Source: Steromphala cineraria
Lineage: Eukaryota; Mollusca; Gastropoda; Trochida; Trochidae
DNA length: 64,000 nucleotides
Assembly (NCBI GenBank): GCA_916613615.1
Contig: OU744735.1
Location: 43,924,468 to 43,988,467, forward strand
Direction: 5' to 3'
Every line of letters begins with the position of its first letter. The first letter of the stretch is position 1. The notes beneath the pieces were generated by a model. The model made no database searches. It was not told where the DNA came from and was given only the letters and a program-made list of their open reading frames with translations. Positions 12,401-22,898 of this stretch are shown one piece after another. A program made the position numbers and the translations under genes.

Positions 12401-15400
12401 AAGAAATAGAAAACTCGTTGTTGTGCATCTATCGTTGAATAAAGAGAGAGAGAGAGAGAGAGAGAGAGAGCATAAAACACGAAGGGCGCAGCTCCCTGCT
12501 ATGTTTTATTTAACGATAGATGCACACAAACTCGTCTTCTTTTTCTTAAATAGTACATTGACATGGACAGAACAAAAGGCAGAACGTTTTTGTTTACAAA
12601 TAAGACTGTAGTCTAATAATGAGTGATATTATATTAAGTATATTAAGTAAAAGTAATAAATAACATTAACTTTAAGTAGTTAATATATGTGGATTAAAAC
12701 GTCACTACACAATAAACAGCGCTTATAACAATATAGGTTTGAACAGGTCTTTTGGACTGAGCTTCCTCTATTGGGAGAGAATATCGTTGGATATGCACAC
12801 AAAGTATTTAGCTTACGTAATTTCAATTTAATGATACTCAGCTATATATCAGTATTCTTTAACAACGGATGAGTTTTCCACTCTTGACCTTGACGAAATG
12901 AAGCATCTCGATTCAAATGAAACGAGTATGTAGGCATGATAACACAAATTTAAACATTTGTTAAAATGCTAATATCCTGATTAAATAGCGTGTACTAGAA
13001 ATTCCATGTGTAACAAATAAGAACAGAAATTGGTTAGAAAGCCTGATAAAGTACAACAGCTGATCGAAGGAATGTAAACAGCGTTTGAAACCTTATCTAA
13101 TGGTTATACAGCACCCCCTACTGTAAGCTTGAGCAGTACGATAAATAATAATAAAAACACTTTATTATCCTCAGTACAAGTACATGTTGGAAATTTGCAG
13201 CCACGGTGAAGCGCCAGTTAATACCCCCATTTCACTGAGCTACGAGCCGTTGCCGACTGAAAATAGGCCAAATGTCGTCATTGACTCGTAATTAAGCGTC
13301 TCTGAGTCCTCTTTAGTCGCTTCTGAGCGTAGTTGAGTCTGTATGGGTCTGTATGAGTCTGGAAGAGTCGGGATGTCAAATTTTGTCGGGAGTGGGTTTT
13401 TGAACATGTTCAAAAACCCACTCCCGACTTTTTAAGTCCGGCGTGGTTCGTACTTTTCAACCGGAAATTCCAGAAATTCCATTGACGTCGTATTGAGTCG
13501 TCAAAAAGTCGTGTTGCTCGTATCTGAGTCCTATTAAGTCGTATGGAATCATATTGAATCGTGAATAAGTCGTACATAGTTGGATTGAAACGTGGTTGTC
13601 GGTTGTAAGTCGGGAATAGTTCTTTCCCTAATTTACATGCCGACTCACTCCCAACTAGTGCAAACACATGTACGACTAACCAATACTCAAAGACGCCCAG
13701 TGACGACCCGTTCCTGACTACTCATTGCAACATAGTCGGCGGTTGTTGGCCTTTAAAATGCCCGATTCCGGTCTAAAATTGCCGATTTTATCGTACATGG
13801 ATCGTCTGTGACTCGCACGTGAGACGTTTCTGTGTCGTGAGGAGTCTTCATCGTCGTGAACGAGTCGTAAATCAGTCGTTCAGGTCGTGAGTGGGTCGAC
13901 AGTGAGTCGTAAGGTAGTCGGAAATGAGTCTTTGTAAGAGTCGTGGTGGTGACTTGGTGTCGTGAAAGACTCGGCAGTGAGTCGTTAACGAGACGGTCTC
14001 AGTCGTATTGAGTCGTATCTGAGTTTGGATGAGTCGTAAGTTCCTCAGTTTATTGTCGGGGGTGCCTCCTAGGTCTGTCAGGAGTTCCTCCTCACTGTGT
14101 CGTATGTCAGTCGTGTATGTCGTAGGTAACTCTCGAGAGTGTCGTTAGGAACTCGTAGAAATTTCAAATTTAATAATTTGACCTATATTTGCTCCCGACT
14201 CATACCAACAAAGTCGTAGTGGAAAAGTCGTGAATAGTCAGGAAGAGTCTTGAACACTTTTCAAAGTCGTAGCTCAGTGAAATGGGGGTATAAATCGTTG
14301 TTCTGCCTTTACAATGCTGAGTGTCAAACTAGACACTACAACTCCCACCTTTTAACGTCTTTTGGTATGACGCGACCGGGAATCGAACCCGGGTCTTCCG
14401 GGTGACGAGCGGACACTCTTCCACTAAGCTACGTCCCCGGAACGTGTACACCATGTAAGGTCGACAATAGTGAGTTATTATCGATCGTCAGCAAACCAAT
14501 AAAAACACTTTAATAATAATAATAACACTTTATTGTCCTCAGTACATACATACATATTGGAAATTTTTCTTGTGCCGAAGCACCCGGCAGCCACAGTGCA
14601 GCGCCAGTTTAATCGTTGTTCTGCCTTTACAATGCTGAGTGTCAAGCAAGACAGCAACAACTCCCAACTTTTAACGTCTTTTTGGTATGACGCGACCGGG
14701 AATCGAACCCCGGTCTTCCGGGTGACGAGCGGACACTCTACCACTGAGCTACGCCCCCGGAACGTGTACCCGGGTGAAAGATATAGAGATATGTTAAGGT
14801 GAAATATATAGAGACACTTAACGGAGTTTTCCAAATATCAAGTTTCTTTCATAAAGTACCATTGGAAAAGTTGAAATTTCACGAATCGCGCAGCCGCTTG
14901 TGAAATATGAACTTTACCCATGTCACGAGATCAAATATGTCTGGTATTTGAAAACTACATTAAGGTTTTCTATTTATCATAAGATTTTTTAATGAAATAC
15001 ATGTATGTGATTAAAATCTTAAAAACTGGAAAGTTACTCCCATTTCAGACATTTGAACAGTGACGATATAACATTTCGTCACTGGTTACAGTGACAATAT
15101 ATTATATACCGTTACTGTTGCCTGACAATTTATTTCACTGATTAAACAAGGCATTTCAACGCTGATCAAATAATAAAATAATAATCAAATAAAAAATAAT
15201 TATCTTTTCTCTTGTACTATGTTGTTTGGAATGGGCGCAACATGTTAACACTTTCAACATTGACAATTGGCATGGTAAATAATATCATTGACGGTGTCAT
15301 GTACGTATCTAACAATCGAAATTGTGATCTATGAAGGACAACGAAAAAACGATTTTAAATATTTCGGGAGATGTCTTGATGACTCTAGGACAATTCGTGC

Positions 15401-16231
15401 GATTAAAAAATATTCATTTCGCTTTTGCTAGAAGAGATATTAATTTACAGTCACTCATGTTGTTTAAAAGATGTTTAATGTCTGCTTGCTCTACTGAACT
15501 TCAATCTTATTGAACTTAACTGTAATATAATCCGCCCCTAACTCGTTCATATATGATGGGAACTGTACACCTATTCCAAGGCGCGCCAAATAAGTGGGAA
15601 ATCATGAGGCCTTGCCGAGCAGTTTTATTAGAAGTCAATACGATTGTTTAGCCCTTCTGATGCGCATTGATTACAAAATCAAATTCCGGTTAAATATAAA
15701 GACAGATGTTAAGAAAACAAAGATAAACGAGATTTTTGGATAATGAACCTCTTTATAAAGAATTTGACGATCTAAAACAACTTGTTCTTCCAAATCGAAC
15801 ATGCCTCTAGAATGCCTAACAAATACGTAATAACGAAATAGTTTTGAGAATGAAGGTATATAAAAGGTAGGTACACAAAAAAGCAATCGACAGTAGTAAT
15901 TCCTATTAGCAATCCACGGAAGCAAGTATGGAAAACTTCTAACTTCTGTGATTAGGATACGTTTCAATCTTCACTTGTGGCATGAAAACATTATGTAACT
16001 TGTATCTTAAATATTGATGTTACTATTCCCCATTTCTGAACACTTTTGAACGAATAAGGGGACAAACTATAAGAAGAAAATGTATTTACTGTTTGTCTCG
16101 TCTCCATGACTGTCTCTGTTTGCCTGTATGTGTATCTGTCTCTCAGTCTGTCTCTGTCTCTCACTCTCTGTCTGTCGGTCTACCTCTCTGTCTGTCTTCT
16201 GTCTGTCTGTCTCTGTCTCCAACTCTCACTC

Positions 16232-16268
<37 letters not shown>

Positions 16269-16271
16269 GTC

Positions 16272-16343
<72 letters not shown>

Positions 16344-17113
16344 AGAATTGTTTTAAAGTTATCCTTCTTATAACAAGAATAGCAAAATGGTTGTCACTTA
16401 CTGATTGCTATGTATTTACAGTTGATTCCTAAGCTGTCTCTTTCTTCGGTTGTATATGTGACTGGATTGTCAACTTTCTTGAATATGTGACAGTCATAGG
16501 AAGGGCCACTCGTTCCCTTTGATCTCAGTTTCAATGCGTTGAATGTCGGGGCTGGAGCACCGGGTTGGAAGCTGAGTCCAGGGGCCGGCGCCGCAGATTC
16601 CTCCTCCTCTTCCTCCTCCGGGGCAACACAGAGAACAGCAACAACACAAGTGGCATTCTTCATACAGGCAGACTGACATGTTTTGTCGTTTGAATCATGT
16701 TGCGTTTCCATGGATCCGAAATTAAAATTGAAATTGTCATTGACCCATAGACCTTCTTCAACGCTAACGAAGTGAATACTCGACATTTTGCTCTTCGGTA
16801 GAGTGAGGGTCGGTAAGCTTGGCCCAGATTCGTCCCCAGGATCACTCGTGCCAGGAAGCCCTGTTCCTGTAGAACCTACAGGGGATTGGGTAAGAGTGTT
16901 GGCGGGTGCTTGGTTGGTCAAGGCGGGTGGTCCCTGAGAACCCGAGGAAAAAGGCGAGATCTGGTTGATTGTCAACCCCGGAGAGGCTGGCAAAGTGGCA
17001 GCAATTGGTGCCGGGGGACTCTGTAGAAAGGGAATTCCAGGTATCAAGCTTTGCACTTCCCGAAGGAAGGTGAAAAGGACAAAGATACCTTGAAGGACTT
17101 TGAAGCCTAACAT
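3319..17113 (-). CDS. Secreted PAN/apple-like and EGF-domain protein (3' end outside window)
   Basis: Five coding exons can be joined: 17113-16402, 10541-10374, 9245-9129, 8703-8587 and 3402-3319. All have GT-AG borders and every junction is phase 1, giving 399 codons so far. The product starts with a signal peptide (about residues 1-22, FVLFTF core). It continues with a Pro/Ser/Gly-rich stretch and a Cys-containing PAN/apple-like region (about 150-237), then a four-cysteine sushi-like module, a linker, a six-cysteine EGF domain and a calcium-binding EGF domain opening DIDEC. It is probably an extracellular matrix or cell-surface adhesion protein; the exact role is unknown. The last cbEGF exon carries only four of six cysteines, so more exons must lie beyond the left edge. 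The large introns hold the DIRS-like copies, SINEs and MITEs. The splice chain is well supported; the PAN and sushi labels are tentative. Confidence 0.85.
3882..5498 (-). pseudogene. DIRS-type gag-like ORF, 3' truncated (copy 2)
   Basis: An open frame of 538 codons. Residues 1-45 hold a Cys/His pattern ([23 protein letters not shown]) like that at the start of DIRS-family gag proteins. About 75-115 is a run of six-residue DPTPPR repeats. About 160-240 is a Gln/Arg/Asp repeat (DQRQDQR), followed by an Arg/Ser-rich zone and an acidic stretch (DYDEEEDDN). The final 25-30 codons lie in AT-rich host sequence below about 3966, so the natural C-terminus has been lost. It probably encodes a nucleic-acid-binding structural protein; function here is unlikely. 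Confidence 0.7.
5126..5235. repeat. 18-bp tandem repeat in gag-like frame (copy 2)
   Basis: Six near-identical 18-bp units like those at 727-836, with one G-to-T change in the fifth (CTCGGGGTTGTAGG). Confidence 0.8.
6555..6590 (+). repeat. Inverted terminal repeat, left arm
   Basis: TACTCTCCTCGATAGTTAAC and the following CAATATGCCCGA are repeated in inverted form at 8003-8037 with few changes. The same arm occurs at about 2150 in copy 1, which has no partner there. Facing terminal repeats enclosing the RNase H remnant fit a DIRS-type element end. Confidence 0.65.
6772..7244 (-). pseudogene. RNase H C-terminal remnant of DIRS-like pol (copy 2)
   Basis: Two overlapping frames together show a retroelement RNase H tail. 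The first has [15 protein letters not shown] and [12 protein letters not shown]. After a frameshift with loss of a short stretch near 7120, the second has [23 protein letters not shown] and [14 protein letters not shown]. This pattern is typical of DIRS and related pol genes. The reverse transcriptase upstream is missing. Confidence 0.75.
8003..8037 (-). repeat. Inverted terminal repeat, right arm
   Basis: The reverse complement matches the 6555 arm through CGATAGTTAACAATAT and CCCGA. It marks the outer edge of retrotransposon copy 2; AT-rich host intron begins immediately after. Confidence 0.65.
8038..8586. other. Gene 1 intron, AT-rich
   Basis: Host intron between retrotransposon copy 2 and the EGF exon. 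I see no coding exon or repeat. Confidence 0.6.
8587..8703 (-). CDS. Gene 1 exon 4: EGF-like domain
   Basis: 117 bp, phase 1 in and out, acceptor ATATAG|ATCC and donor CAG|GTATGG. It encodes one complete EGF module with six cysteines in order (DPC, EPC, AIC, FTC, TCK, EMC) and the typical GYDGNGEMC ending. One domain per phase-1 exon is the usual layout of shuffled EGF modules. Confidence 0.9.
9129..9245 (-). CDS. Gene 1 exon 3: Pro/Ser/Gly linker
   Basis: 117 bp, phase 1 in and out, acceptor CTTAG|ATCC and donor GGG|GTAAGC. It encodes a cysteine-free linker of about 39 residues rich in Asp, Ser, Gly and Pro ([17 protein letters not shown]). Such symmetrical linker exons commonly separate extracellular modules. 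Confidence 0.75.
9778..9998 (-). repeat. tRNA-like SINE fragment, tentative
   Basis: The minus strand contains GTGGGTTCGATTCCTAC (near 9945-9929), a perfect T-arm with box B. A weakly matching 5' part lies in 9960-9998. A second copy of the segment GGTATATTGACCGATACACC lies at 9781. It may be a decayed tRNA-derived SINE; no full cloverleaf could be drawn. Confidence 0.35.
10374..10541 (-). CDS. Gene 1 exon 2: four-cysteine sushi-like module
   Basis: 168 bp, phase 1 in and out, acceptor CACAG|GTCC and donor A|GTAAGG. It encodes about 56 residues with four cysteines (SCRSM, KYKCGD, ISCGPDG, HGTCS) and a GWEP motif. The cysteine count and size recall a complement-control (sushi) domain, but the usual late Trp is missing, so the family is uncertain. 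The frame reads on beyond the donor to a stop near 10337, which may be mistaken for a terminal exon. Confidence 0.8.
10603..10642. repeat. Perfect 18-bp stem hairpin in intron
   Basis: CTCTGTCCTTTTAACAAC (10603-10620) pairs exactly with 10625-10642 across a 4-base loop. It lies 62 bp upstream of gene 1 exon 2 on the transcribed strand. It could be a miniature transposon relic; there is no sign of function. Confidence 0.7.
11067..11301. mobile_element. MITE family E, copy 1
   Basis: Inverted ends CAGTCTAAGTAAATCTGGCC and GGCTAGGTTTACTTAGACTG bound 235 bp. Subterminal inverted motifs AGAGGGTCGCGTCAGCC and GGCTGACGCGACCCTCT add a second stem. Flanks are a decayed 9-bp duplication (6 of 9 match). 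Related copies are at 32752 and 41355. Confidence 0.75.
11825..11939. repeat. Short inverted-repeat element (hairpin)
   Basis: CTTAGTGCTAAGATAGTCGT (11851-11870) is repeated inverted at 11896-11916. The similarity continues outward to a GGGTCTAGATTTT / GGGCCTGGATTTT pair. The size and shape suit a foldback MITE. Confidence 0.65.
12406..12540. repeat. (GA)n microsatellite framed by a 30-bp inverted repeat
   Basis: About 15 GA dinucleotides (12441-12470) lie between GTGCATCTATCGTTGAATAAA and its inverted copy (TTTATTTAACGATAGATGCAC, 12502-12522). RNA from either strand would fold into a hairpin with a GA- or CT-rich loop. Confidence 0.7.
13144..14440 (-). mobile_element. tRNA-derived SINE, copy II, split by a transposon
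   Basis: The tRNA-like head on the minus strand (14438 to about 14371) has an intact box A-like GTAGCTTAGTGG and box B GGTTCGATTCC. The body and an (ATT)n-type tail at 13144 match copy I. The body is interrupted at 13222-14290 by an inserted element. Confidence 0.8.
13222..14290. mobile_element. 1.07-kb inverted-repeat DNA transposon, non-autonomous
   Basis: Ends TACCCCCATTTCACTGAGCT and AGCTCAGTGAAATGGGGGTA are exact inverses, flanked by TAA on both sides. The interior has no plausible transposase. It is full of degenerate GAGTCGT/GAGTCTG motifs and carries a 44-bp palindrome at 13387-13430. The 3-bp TAA target suits PIF/Harbinger-like elements, but family assignment is an inference. Confidence 0.8.
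14511..14760 (-). mobile_element. tRNA-derived SINE, copy I
   Basis: The head at 14758-14690 has GTAGCTCAGTGGTAGAG (box A) and GGTTCGATTCC (box B). A body of about 150 bp and a tail ending in ATT repeats follow. The acceptor stem does not pair, so this is a SINE head and not a working tRNA gene. Confidence 0.8.
14766..16092. other. Gene 1 first intron, AT-rich
   Basis: I see no exon, repeat family or RNA gene in this stretch. Confidence 0.5.
16100..16341. repeat. (CTGT)n/(CT)n microsatellite
   Basis: Irregular CTGT/CTCT repeats pass into a pure CT run of about 60 bp, starting 60 bp from the donor of gene 1 exon 1, inside the intron. The Ser/Leu/Cys-rich frames read from it are artefacts of the repeat. 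Confidence 0.9.
16402..17113 (-). CDS. Gene 1 exon 1: signal peptide and PAN/apple-like region
   Basis: ATG at 17113 opens an uninterrupted frame of 237 codons plus one base, ending at donor A|GTAAGTG. The N-terminus MLGFKVLQG is followed by a hydrophobic core and VQS, a plausible signal-peptidase site. Residues about 25-105 are rich in Pro, Ser and Gly. The Cys-bearing part ([11 protein letters not shown], then YDCHIF and GINCKY) resembles a PAN/apple fold, with a run of Glu and an Ala/Pro loop inserted. Without splicing the frame stops two codons after the donor. Confidence 0.85.
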
Positions 17114-17160
17114 CTTGTCGATGACTATGTAGTCTCTAACGCTAGAAAGTTCTTGGCTCC

Positions 17161-17186
17161 ATTTTATACTGCAAATAGACCACGTG
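17161..17186 (-). promoter_or_regulatory. TATA box and CACGTG E-box of gene 1
   Basis: On the minus strand a TATAAAAT box (17168-17161) lies 48 bp upstream of the gene 1 start codon. A palindromic CACGTG E-box (17181-17186) sits just upstream of it. Transcription would start near 17135-17140, leaving a very short 5' leader. This is motif evidence only. Confidence 0.55.
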
Positions 17187-20100
17187 ACCGTATGGGCTTA
17201 TTTCTTCAGCCATGATGGTTATCAAGCTTTGGTAATCACGCACGGCTATACTGTTTTGTTTCGTTGATTGCTGTGCAGTTGGTGGCTCTTTGATATGACA
17301 TTAATTAACTTTTGAACAAAATTGTTTATTCCGCAACGTTGACAGCTATGAATCAGTGCGATAAAGAGAATATTTGACTTCAGAATGAGAATGAAACGAT
17401 GAAAAACATTACAATCGGAATTACAAAAGCTGTTTTTCTTCAACCGATAAAATATAGTTGAAAGTATGTAGTCTTAAATAAATCTTTATCAACATCTATC
17501 CAACAAAATTAGTCAAATAGCTCGACATTCGTGTTTTCTGAATGTTAACAAATTCATTTAATGTTATAAATTCATTATAAAGCAAGCCCCATTGCATGAG
17601 TAGTTCCGTCATTACTTGATAATCATATATGGTCGTGTGTTCTTGATTTATTGTTTATATTTTGATGATCACTCAATTCATGAATGAATGTTGTCAGGGT
17701 GTGGTCACGGTCTCTTTTTAAAAGAATATTTTCTCACATCGAGAAATCATACGAAGCGCTTGGTGTCTTGAAAAAGCATCAACATGATAAATATTCATAG
17801 ATTGGTTTTTACATGTACGTAACACGTCCATATATTGGTCTAATCAAAAAGCGTTTTCCTTCCTTTGCCGGTTTTATTGACAGATGATCTGTCTGTGTGT
17901 CGACCATTGTATGTTATCGTGATCTTTTACCGATTTATACCAATAATAAAATAAAGTAAGGTTTTATTTTAAAGCATCTTATATATGATTAGTATGCAAG
18001 ACTTCTTCCAAATAATATTCACATAACTGATAGGCGTTGTTTTTTTGTTCTAACATTGTCATATATACTGTTTACAGTTCGGTTTAATATAAATGTTCAT
18101 TTCACTGAGTTTGACAATTTTTCAAATATGCGATTGCTGGATATATTAATTACGATTGAGGCTTTTGTATTGGGGAATGATTCAATTTGTTATCAATATT
18201 GTATATCCTTTTACATATTGAGTATTTTCAATTTCCTGTAATAAAATTAAAAATATTGATGCATTAAAAAAAATAATCACATTTTAATCTGTAAAACAAT
18301 AAAAAAAATCTGACAAGACTAATTGTTGTAATCTGTCTTATAGTACACGTATATAATTGGTGTCTAAAAAGGATAAAAATCGCTGGTTTTCGCTTAGAAG
18401 GTACATGTTTTTGCATATGGAACTGAAGAACACCCTGACTAGGCGGGAAACAGGTAAATACAAGACCCAGAGACGACCACCGACGTAGTACGAGTCTACC
18501 GGTGAGGTTGGTAACCAATATTCCGTCATAAACACTAAGCTGATGCCACCACAAGCACATGGCATGTACTGGCAGGTGCAGTGGATCAATTATACAGATA
18601 TATCTATGATAATATTATATTTGCAACCTAGTACTGAGTGATAGTGAAAGCCGACTTATCATAGTAATGTCATCCTCATTTACTGGTTCCACGTTGGTTA
18701 ATTTTTCAGATAACGTGAACTTTTTATATATACACCGCCTGAAAAGCTTTGCAAAGACCCTCTGGCTGTATGTAATTTATTGGGAATTGGCAAAATGTCC
18801 TACAAATTGTATAACGTATTAATCAAGTTTTGTGATAGTTAAACGTTGTAATAAAATTTCTGTTAAACTCAGAAAAATCTGCAATTTTACACTTTGTGTT
18901 TGAAAACGGCGATTTGTCCATCTGTCTGTATTATACTTTTATCATGATGTGTAAAATACATTATGGTGGGTCTTCCTTCTGGGATCCTCGTATACTGCAC
19001 GGTCATTAACCACATTAATTATGTTCCTCGCAGTTACGCCCATAGATTGCATTTGATATTGTATCACTCGGTCTGTATTACAACAATAGTGTTGTTTCAA
19101 ATGTAGAAGTAGTATAATTCGTCCTGCAGAATGGTGCAAAATATCACGCCTATTGTGCACTTTGGTGAAAATACAAATTTGGCAGAGGTGTTGCTCTTGG
19201 TGTGCTGATTAAATATAGATGAAGGGCCAACCGAATTTCTCTCCAAGATGGTCGACATTTTTTAAATTGCCAAACAAATTCGACGACATTCCCGTTCAGA
19301 TATAATAAAGTTAAGATTTTCCAAAAGAAATAACCGTAACAAAACAGGGGTGGATAAAGAACTTTCGGATTTCGGGAGGGATGCACCTAACTCATAACCA
19401 CTGCAATAAATACTTATCATCAAAGAATATTTATCCGCAAGAAAACTTTTCTAAGTTCCTTATCCTACTATTTTCATGAATACTATCACCATGTATGAGA
19501 AGCATAAGCAACACCCCTCTTTCCTGGATACGTAATACAAATATCATAAATACAGTGGTACATGTACAGAGCATTTTGCAAGCAAACCAAAATGGCAAAG
19601 TCTCTTCAGCAGAAGAGAGGCCTGGTAAACCTCATGCATGTTTCCTTACAACAACGCTCTCCAAAGTGTTGCTAAAGGTTTTAAAACACCAAGGAAGATG
19701 TTTTTTGTTTCAAATGTAGTTTTTTACTATTTTACAAAAAAGGATAATTCATCGAACATTATCTGTATTACAGGACATAGAGTTTTAAAAATTGGAAAGA
19801 TATAGAATGCCTTCATTAGGAGAGCGCATTTTGAAATGTATTCAGCTCTCTATAGCAGATCAACCATCGTAGTGGATATCGAAAGTGGTTTTTTGCAATG
19901 AGAATAAAATTTAATGACATAACTATCATATTTTGAAAGCTACACTCTTGATGCCCCTCTGATGACTAAGTGTAGAGGATGATTATTTTCTGATAGAAGT
20001 AACCTACCCTAAGTCATCAGAGGGGCATTTTCGGATGGTTACATATTATGTTAACTGATGAATTTCTTCAAAGAATCAGCAGCATATCCATCACAAATTA

Positions 20101-21376
20101 GCATAAATTCATACATCTAAAAAGTAACGTTAAATAAACCCAAACACTCTTAAACATCACTCGAATTTCTCCAAGGAAATTGATATGAAATGATGTTAAT
20201 AGGGCTGCATAGCATAAGAGAGGGTTTCCTGAAGACTTAGGACATCGACGGTTTTATCTATGACCTTTTCAGCCAAACCAACTGCGCTTAAATCTTGACA
20301 GCATTTGGTACTAGATCGACTTTTGATCCATGCAGGCACATTCTATTCCAGGATATGGGTTCGTTGACTATTCATCACGGATCTGAGTTGCAAACTTATG
20401 TTTTATTTTAAAACATAATCCCGAAAACCCCATCTCTAAGCGTTTATTTCTTCATTATATAATAAATGTCAAATAATCGTTACAATAATCACAGCTACTA
20501 ATAAACTCACTAAAACGTGACAAAGCTCTATGGCGTATAAGAAACATTAATTTATATATCAATATTAATGTTTACTTAGCAATACGTCTTGTCGTAAATT
20601 GATAAATAAAAAGGAAATAGACTTTAGAAGATAAATGAATTAAACTTTTAACCATTCGGCGATACATGAGACGTTTTCATTGAGAAATTTATGTTTTAAT
20701 GCGAGCGTCTTTTTTGTCAGGAATAAGCATTAAATTTATAAGCTTTAGTTTAAATATTAATTAATTTTATTAAAATTCGTTTTCTGAACACAATATGGCA
20801 CATTAGCTCAATTCCCAACGGAATACTAAATGGCTTACGTGTCTCATTTTTGGTAAATATAGTATTTGACGAATCATATGGACCCAAATTTGTATTTAAA
20901 ATATATTTTGCATTTCTTTTACTTAAATGGCAGTTGGTTAACAACAATAGTAATCAAACACCCTACCTGAAGATTGTGAGGAATACATGTCTAGCTAATG
21001 ATTGCATGCCATCTGCGTGATCTTTCATAAGCATCCCTGGCGATTTTAAAAAGTCATCTGAGTGGAAGAAATTATATATTTTCTGAATATCAAATTATTG
21101 CATTATGACATCCATATTATTTGAGAGTGGTCTTCAGTGGTAGTCACGCATGAAATATCATTTGAATATTTATTTATTAGTTTTAAGCATACACTGTAGA
21201 ATATGTTTGTATGTAAAATAAAAGATAAACGAAATAAAAACAAATATTAATTATAAGTTTCAACAGATTAACATATATAAGCAGTTTAGGTATATTTTAT
21301 TGATTGGTTTTTCTGATTGCGTTATTAGATAAGACAACCCATTTCGTTTAACGAATGAACATTTCATATATACTAG
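17187..21376. other. Intergenic, AT-rich
   Basis: No convincing exon on either strand. The only structure is the small inverted repeat at 19950-20028. Confidence 0.5.
19950..20028. repeat. Foldback element
   Basis: ATGCCCCTCTGATGACTAAG at 19951 is matched inverted by CTAAGTCATCAGAGGGGCAT ending at 20028, with a loop of about 39 bp. Confidence 0.65.
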
Positions 21377-21379
21377 AGA

Positions 21380-21560
21380 TGATTACCCACATGGTTGAAA
21401 ATAAGTAGTGACATATTTTCAATATGTGCACATGCGCAAATATCACTTTTTCCTAGCTACGATTGTGGTATAGCGACTTCCCGTATCATTACATCTGTGG
21501 CGTCATAAAACAATAGTTCATGACGTCACTGTCGCCGGTTGTCGGAAGGGAATGGTCTGA
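21380..21560. repeat. Interspersed repeat family G, copy 1
   Basis: ATTACCCACATGGTTG through CATGACGTCACTGTCGCCGG is closely repeated in the same orientation at 40042-40235. Both contain two TGACGTCA-like or GCGTCATAA motifs. The type of element is unknown. Confidence 0.6.
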
Positions 21561-22541
21561 TAGGGAAATGTTGGGGGAATCGCGCTGTTACTGTTGTTGC
21601 TAGGAAACGATTATATGCAATTGTGATCAAATTGAAAAAAATGTAATATCTTGTTTTCGCCTTATAGTTAAAAAAATGACATTTATCTTTGATTGTTTAC
21701 ATGTCGTACCATGTATTGCAAAATGTTCAATTGTTGCTCAATTGTAATCTTTGACTTTAAAAAATACCCGGAGAAACAAAATTCTGTTTAATTTCGATCA
21801 CAACATTTACATTTGTCCGTGTTACAAGTTTTCATTAATTTGTTCATATAAAAAACACTGAGATCGTGAAGAAAAGTGAAAAGGAATCGTACGAGAGGGG
21901 GAAAAATACCAACAGGAAGACACTCCTTGTTAATAAAGGAAAGGAGTTCTACGAACATACCAAGTTCGGTTTAGCTGCGCCAATTACTTTCCCGTAATGA
22001 ATAATAAAATGGACAAATGTAGATTCCACTTGAACCCCAATATCTTTATTAATAATGGCAGCAGAAAGAAATATGTACAATGTGGTAATATTGAGAAAAA
22101 AGACCATCCAAAATGTGCTACAGGGTGTGATTTATTGTTAACGAAACCCAGACACCGGTTAAGAAGAATGTTAAGCAATATTGAAACATGTATGGTCGAT
22201 CAAATCATATTATCTGTTCTTTACCTAACATCATTTAAAGGAACAAAAATATTCATTCTCACAATGCCGTTTGAAACCATAACATTCTTTAACACAAAAA
22301 CATTTATTCTATATTACTGTTCTGACATACCATTGGATTCTGAAAAAAATAGTAAATGTTGTCTTGTTTTAACGTGTAAAGGAATCTAGTTAATCAAGTA
22401 AATCATGCAAGTGTCAGATTCAACATAATATGGCATTTGTGCTCAGATTCAAGATAAGCGTTCCTACCAGACAAACCCCTTCTGTGCAGTCGTAACCCTT
22501 CCTCCTTGGGTCGGTTATACAAAAAAAAGTTTAGAGCTTAA

Positions 22542-22898
22542 AGGGGCAGTAGCACGTTTTAAGGGGTAATATAAGGTGATGTCAGGAAAATGAAAATAAA
22601 TGGCTCCAATTGAAAGATAATGTATTTAAACTAAATAGAGTAGTAATAATTCAAATATATAACGTAAAGTTTAGCCATGCGATTGCTTTTTCGTACACAA
22701 AATGAATTAAAGGTGTTCACACAAAAATGGCCGCCAATGGATTTTAGGTGAATCTTCATACTTTGTCCTCTTACTATTGATGATTGGCTTGAGTAATGAG
22801 ATTTTTGACACTGTAGAAATAATAGAATTAGCATCAACTAACAATTATCAGTGAAAAATTTAAAATATAAAATTGTCAAAAAACGTGCTACTGCCCCT
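22542..22898. mobile_element. MITE family A, copy 1 (TTAA target)
   Basis: 357 bp between TTAA duplications, with inverted ends AGGGGCAGTAGCACGTTTT and AAACGTGCTACTGCCCCT. The interior has no transposase. TTAA targets suit piggyBac- or Kolobok-type mobilisation. Confidence 0.85.

Larger units (their letters stand above)
11302..13143. other. Gene 1 first intron, middle part
   Basis: AT-rich intron DNA. Apart from the foldback at 11825 and the GA-hairpin at 12406 I see no exon or repeat. Confidence 0.5.

Noticed and set aside
14371..14438. tRNA gene on minus strand
   Set aside because: Box A and B and the T-arm are good but the acceptor stem does not pair, and a second copy with the same body and ATT tail shows it is a SINE head.
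16093..16432. Ser/Leu/Cys-rich ORFs on the plus strand
   Set aside because: Pure translation of the CTGT/CT microsatellite.
21997..22389. 130-codon plus-strand ORF
   Set aside because: No domain, AT-driven composition and no splice context; it may be chance. I could not support it as a gene.
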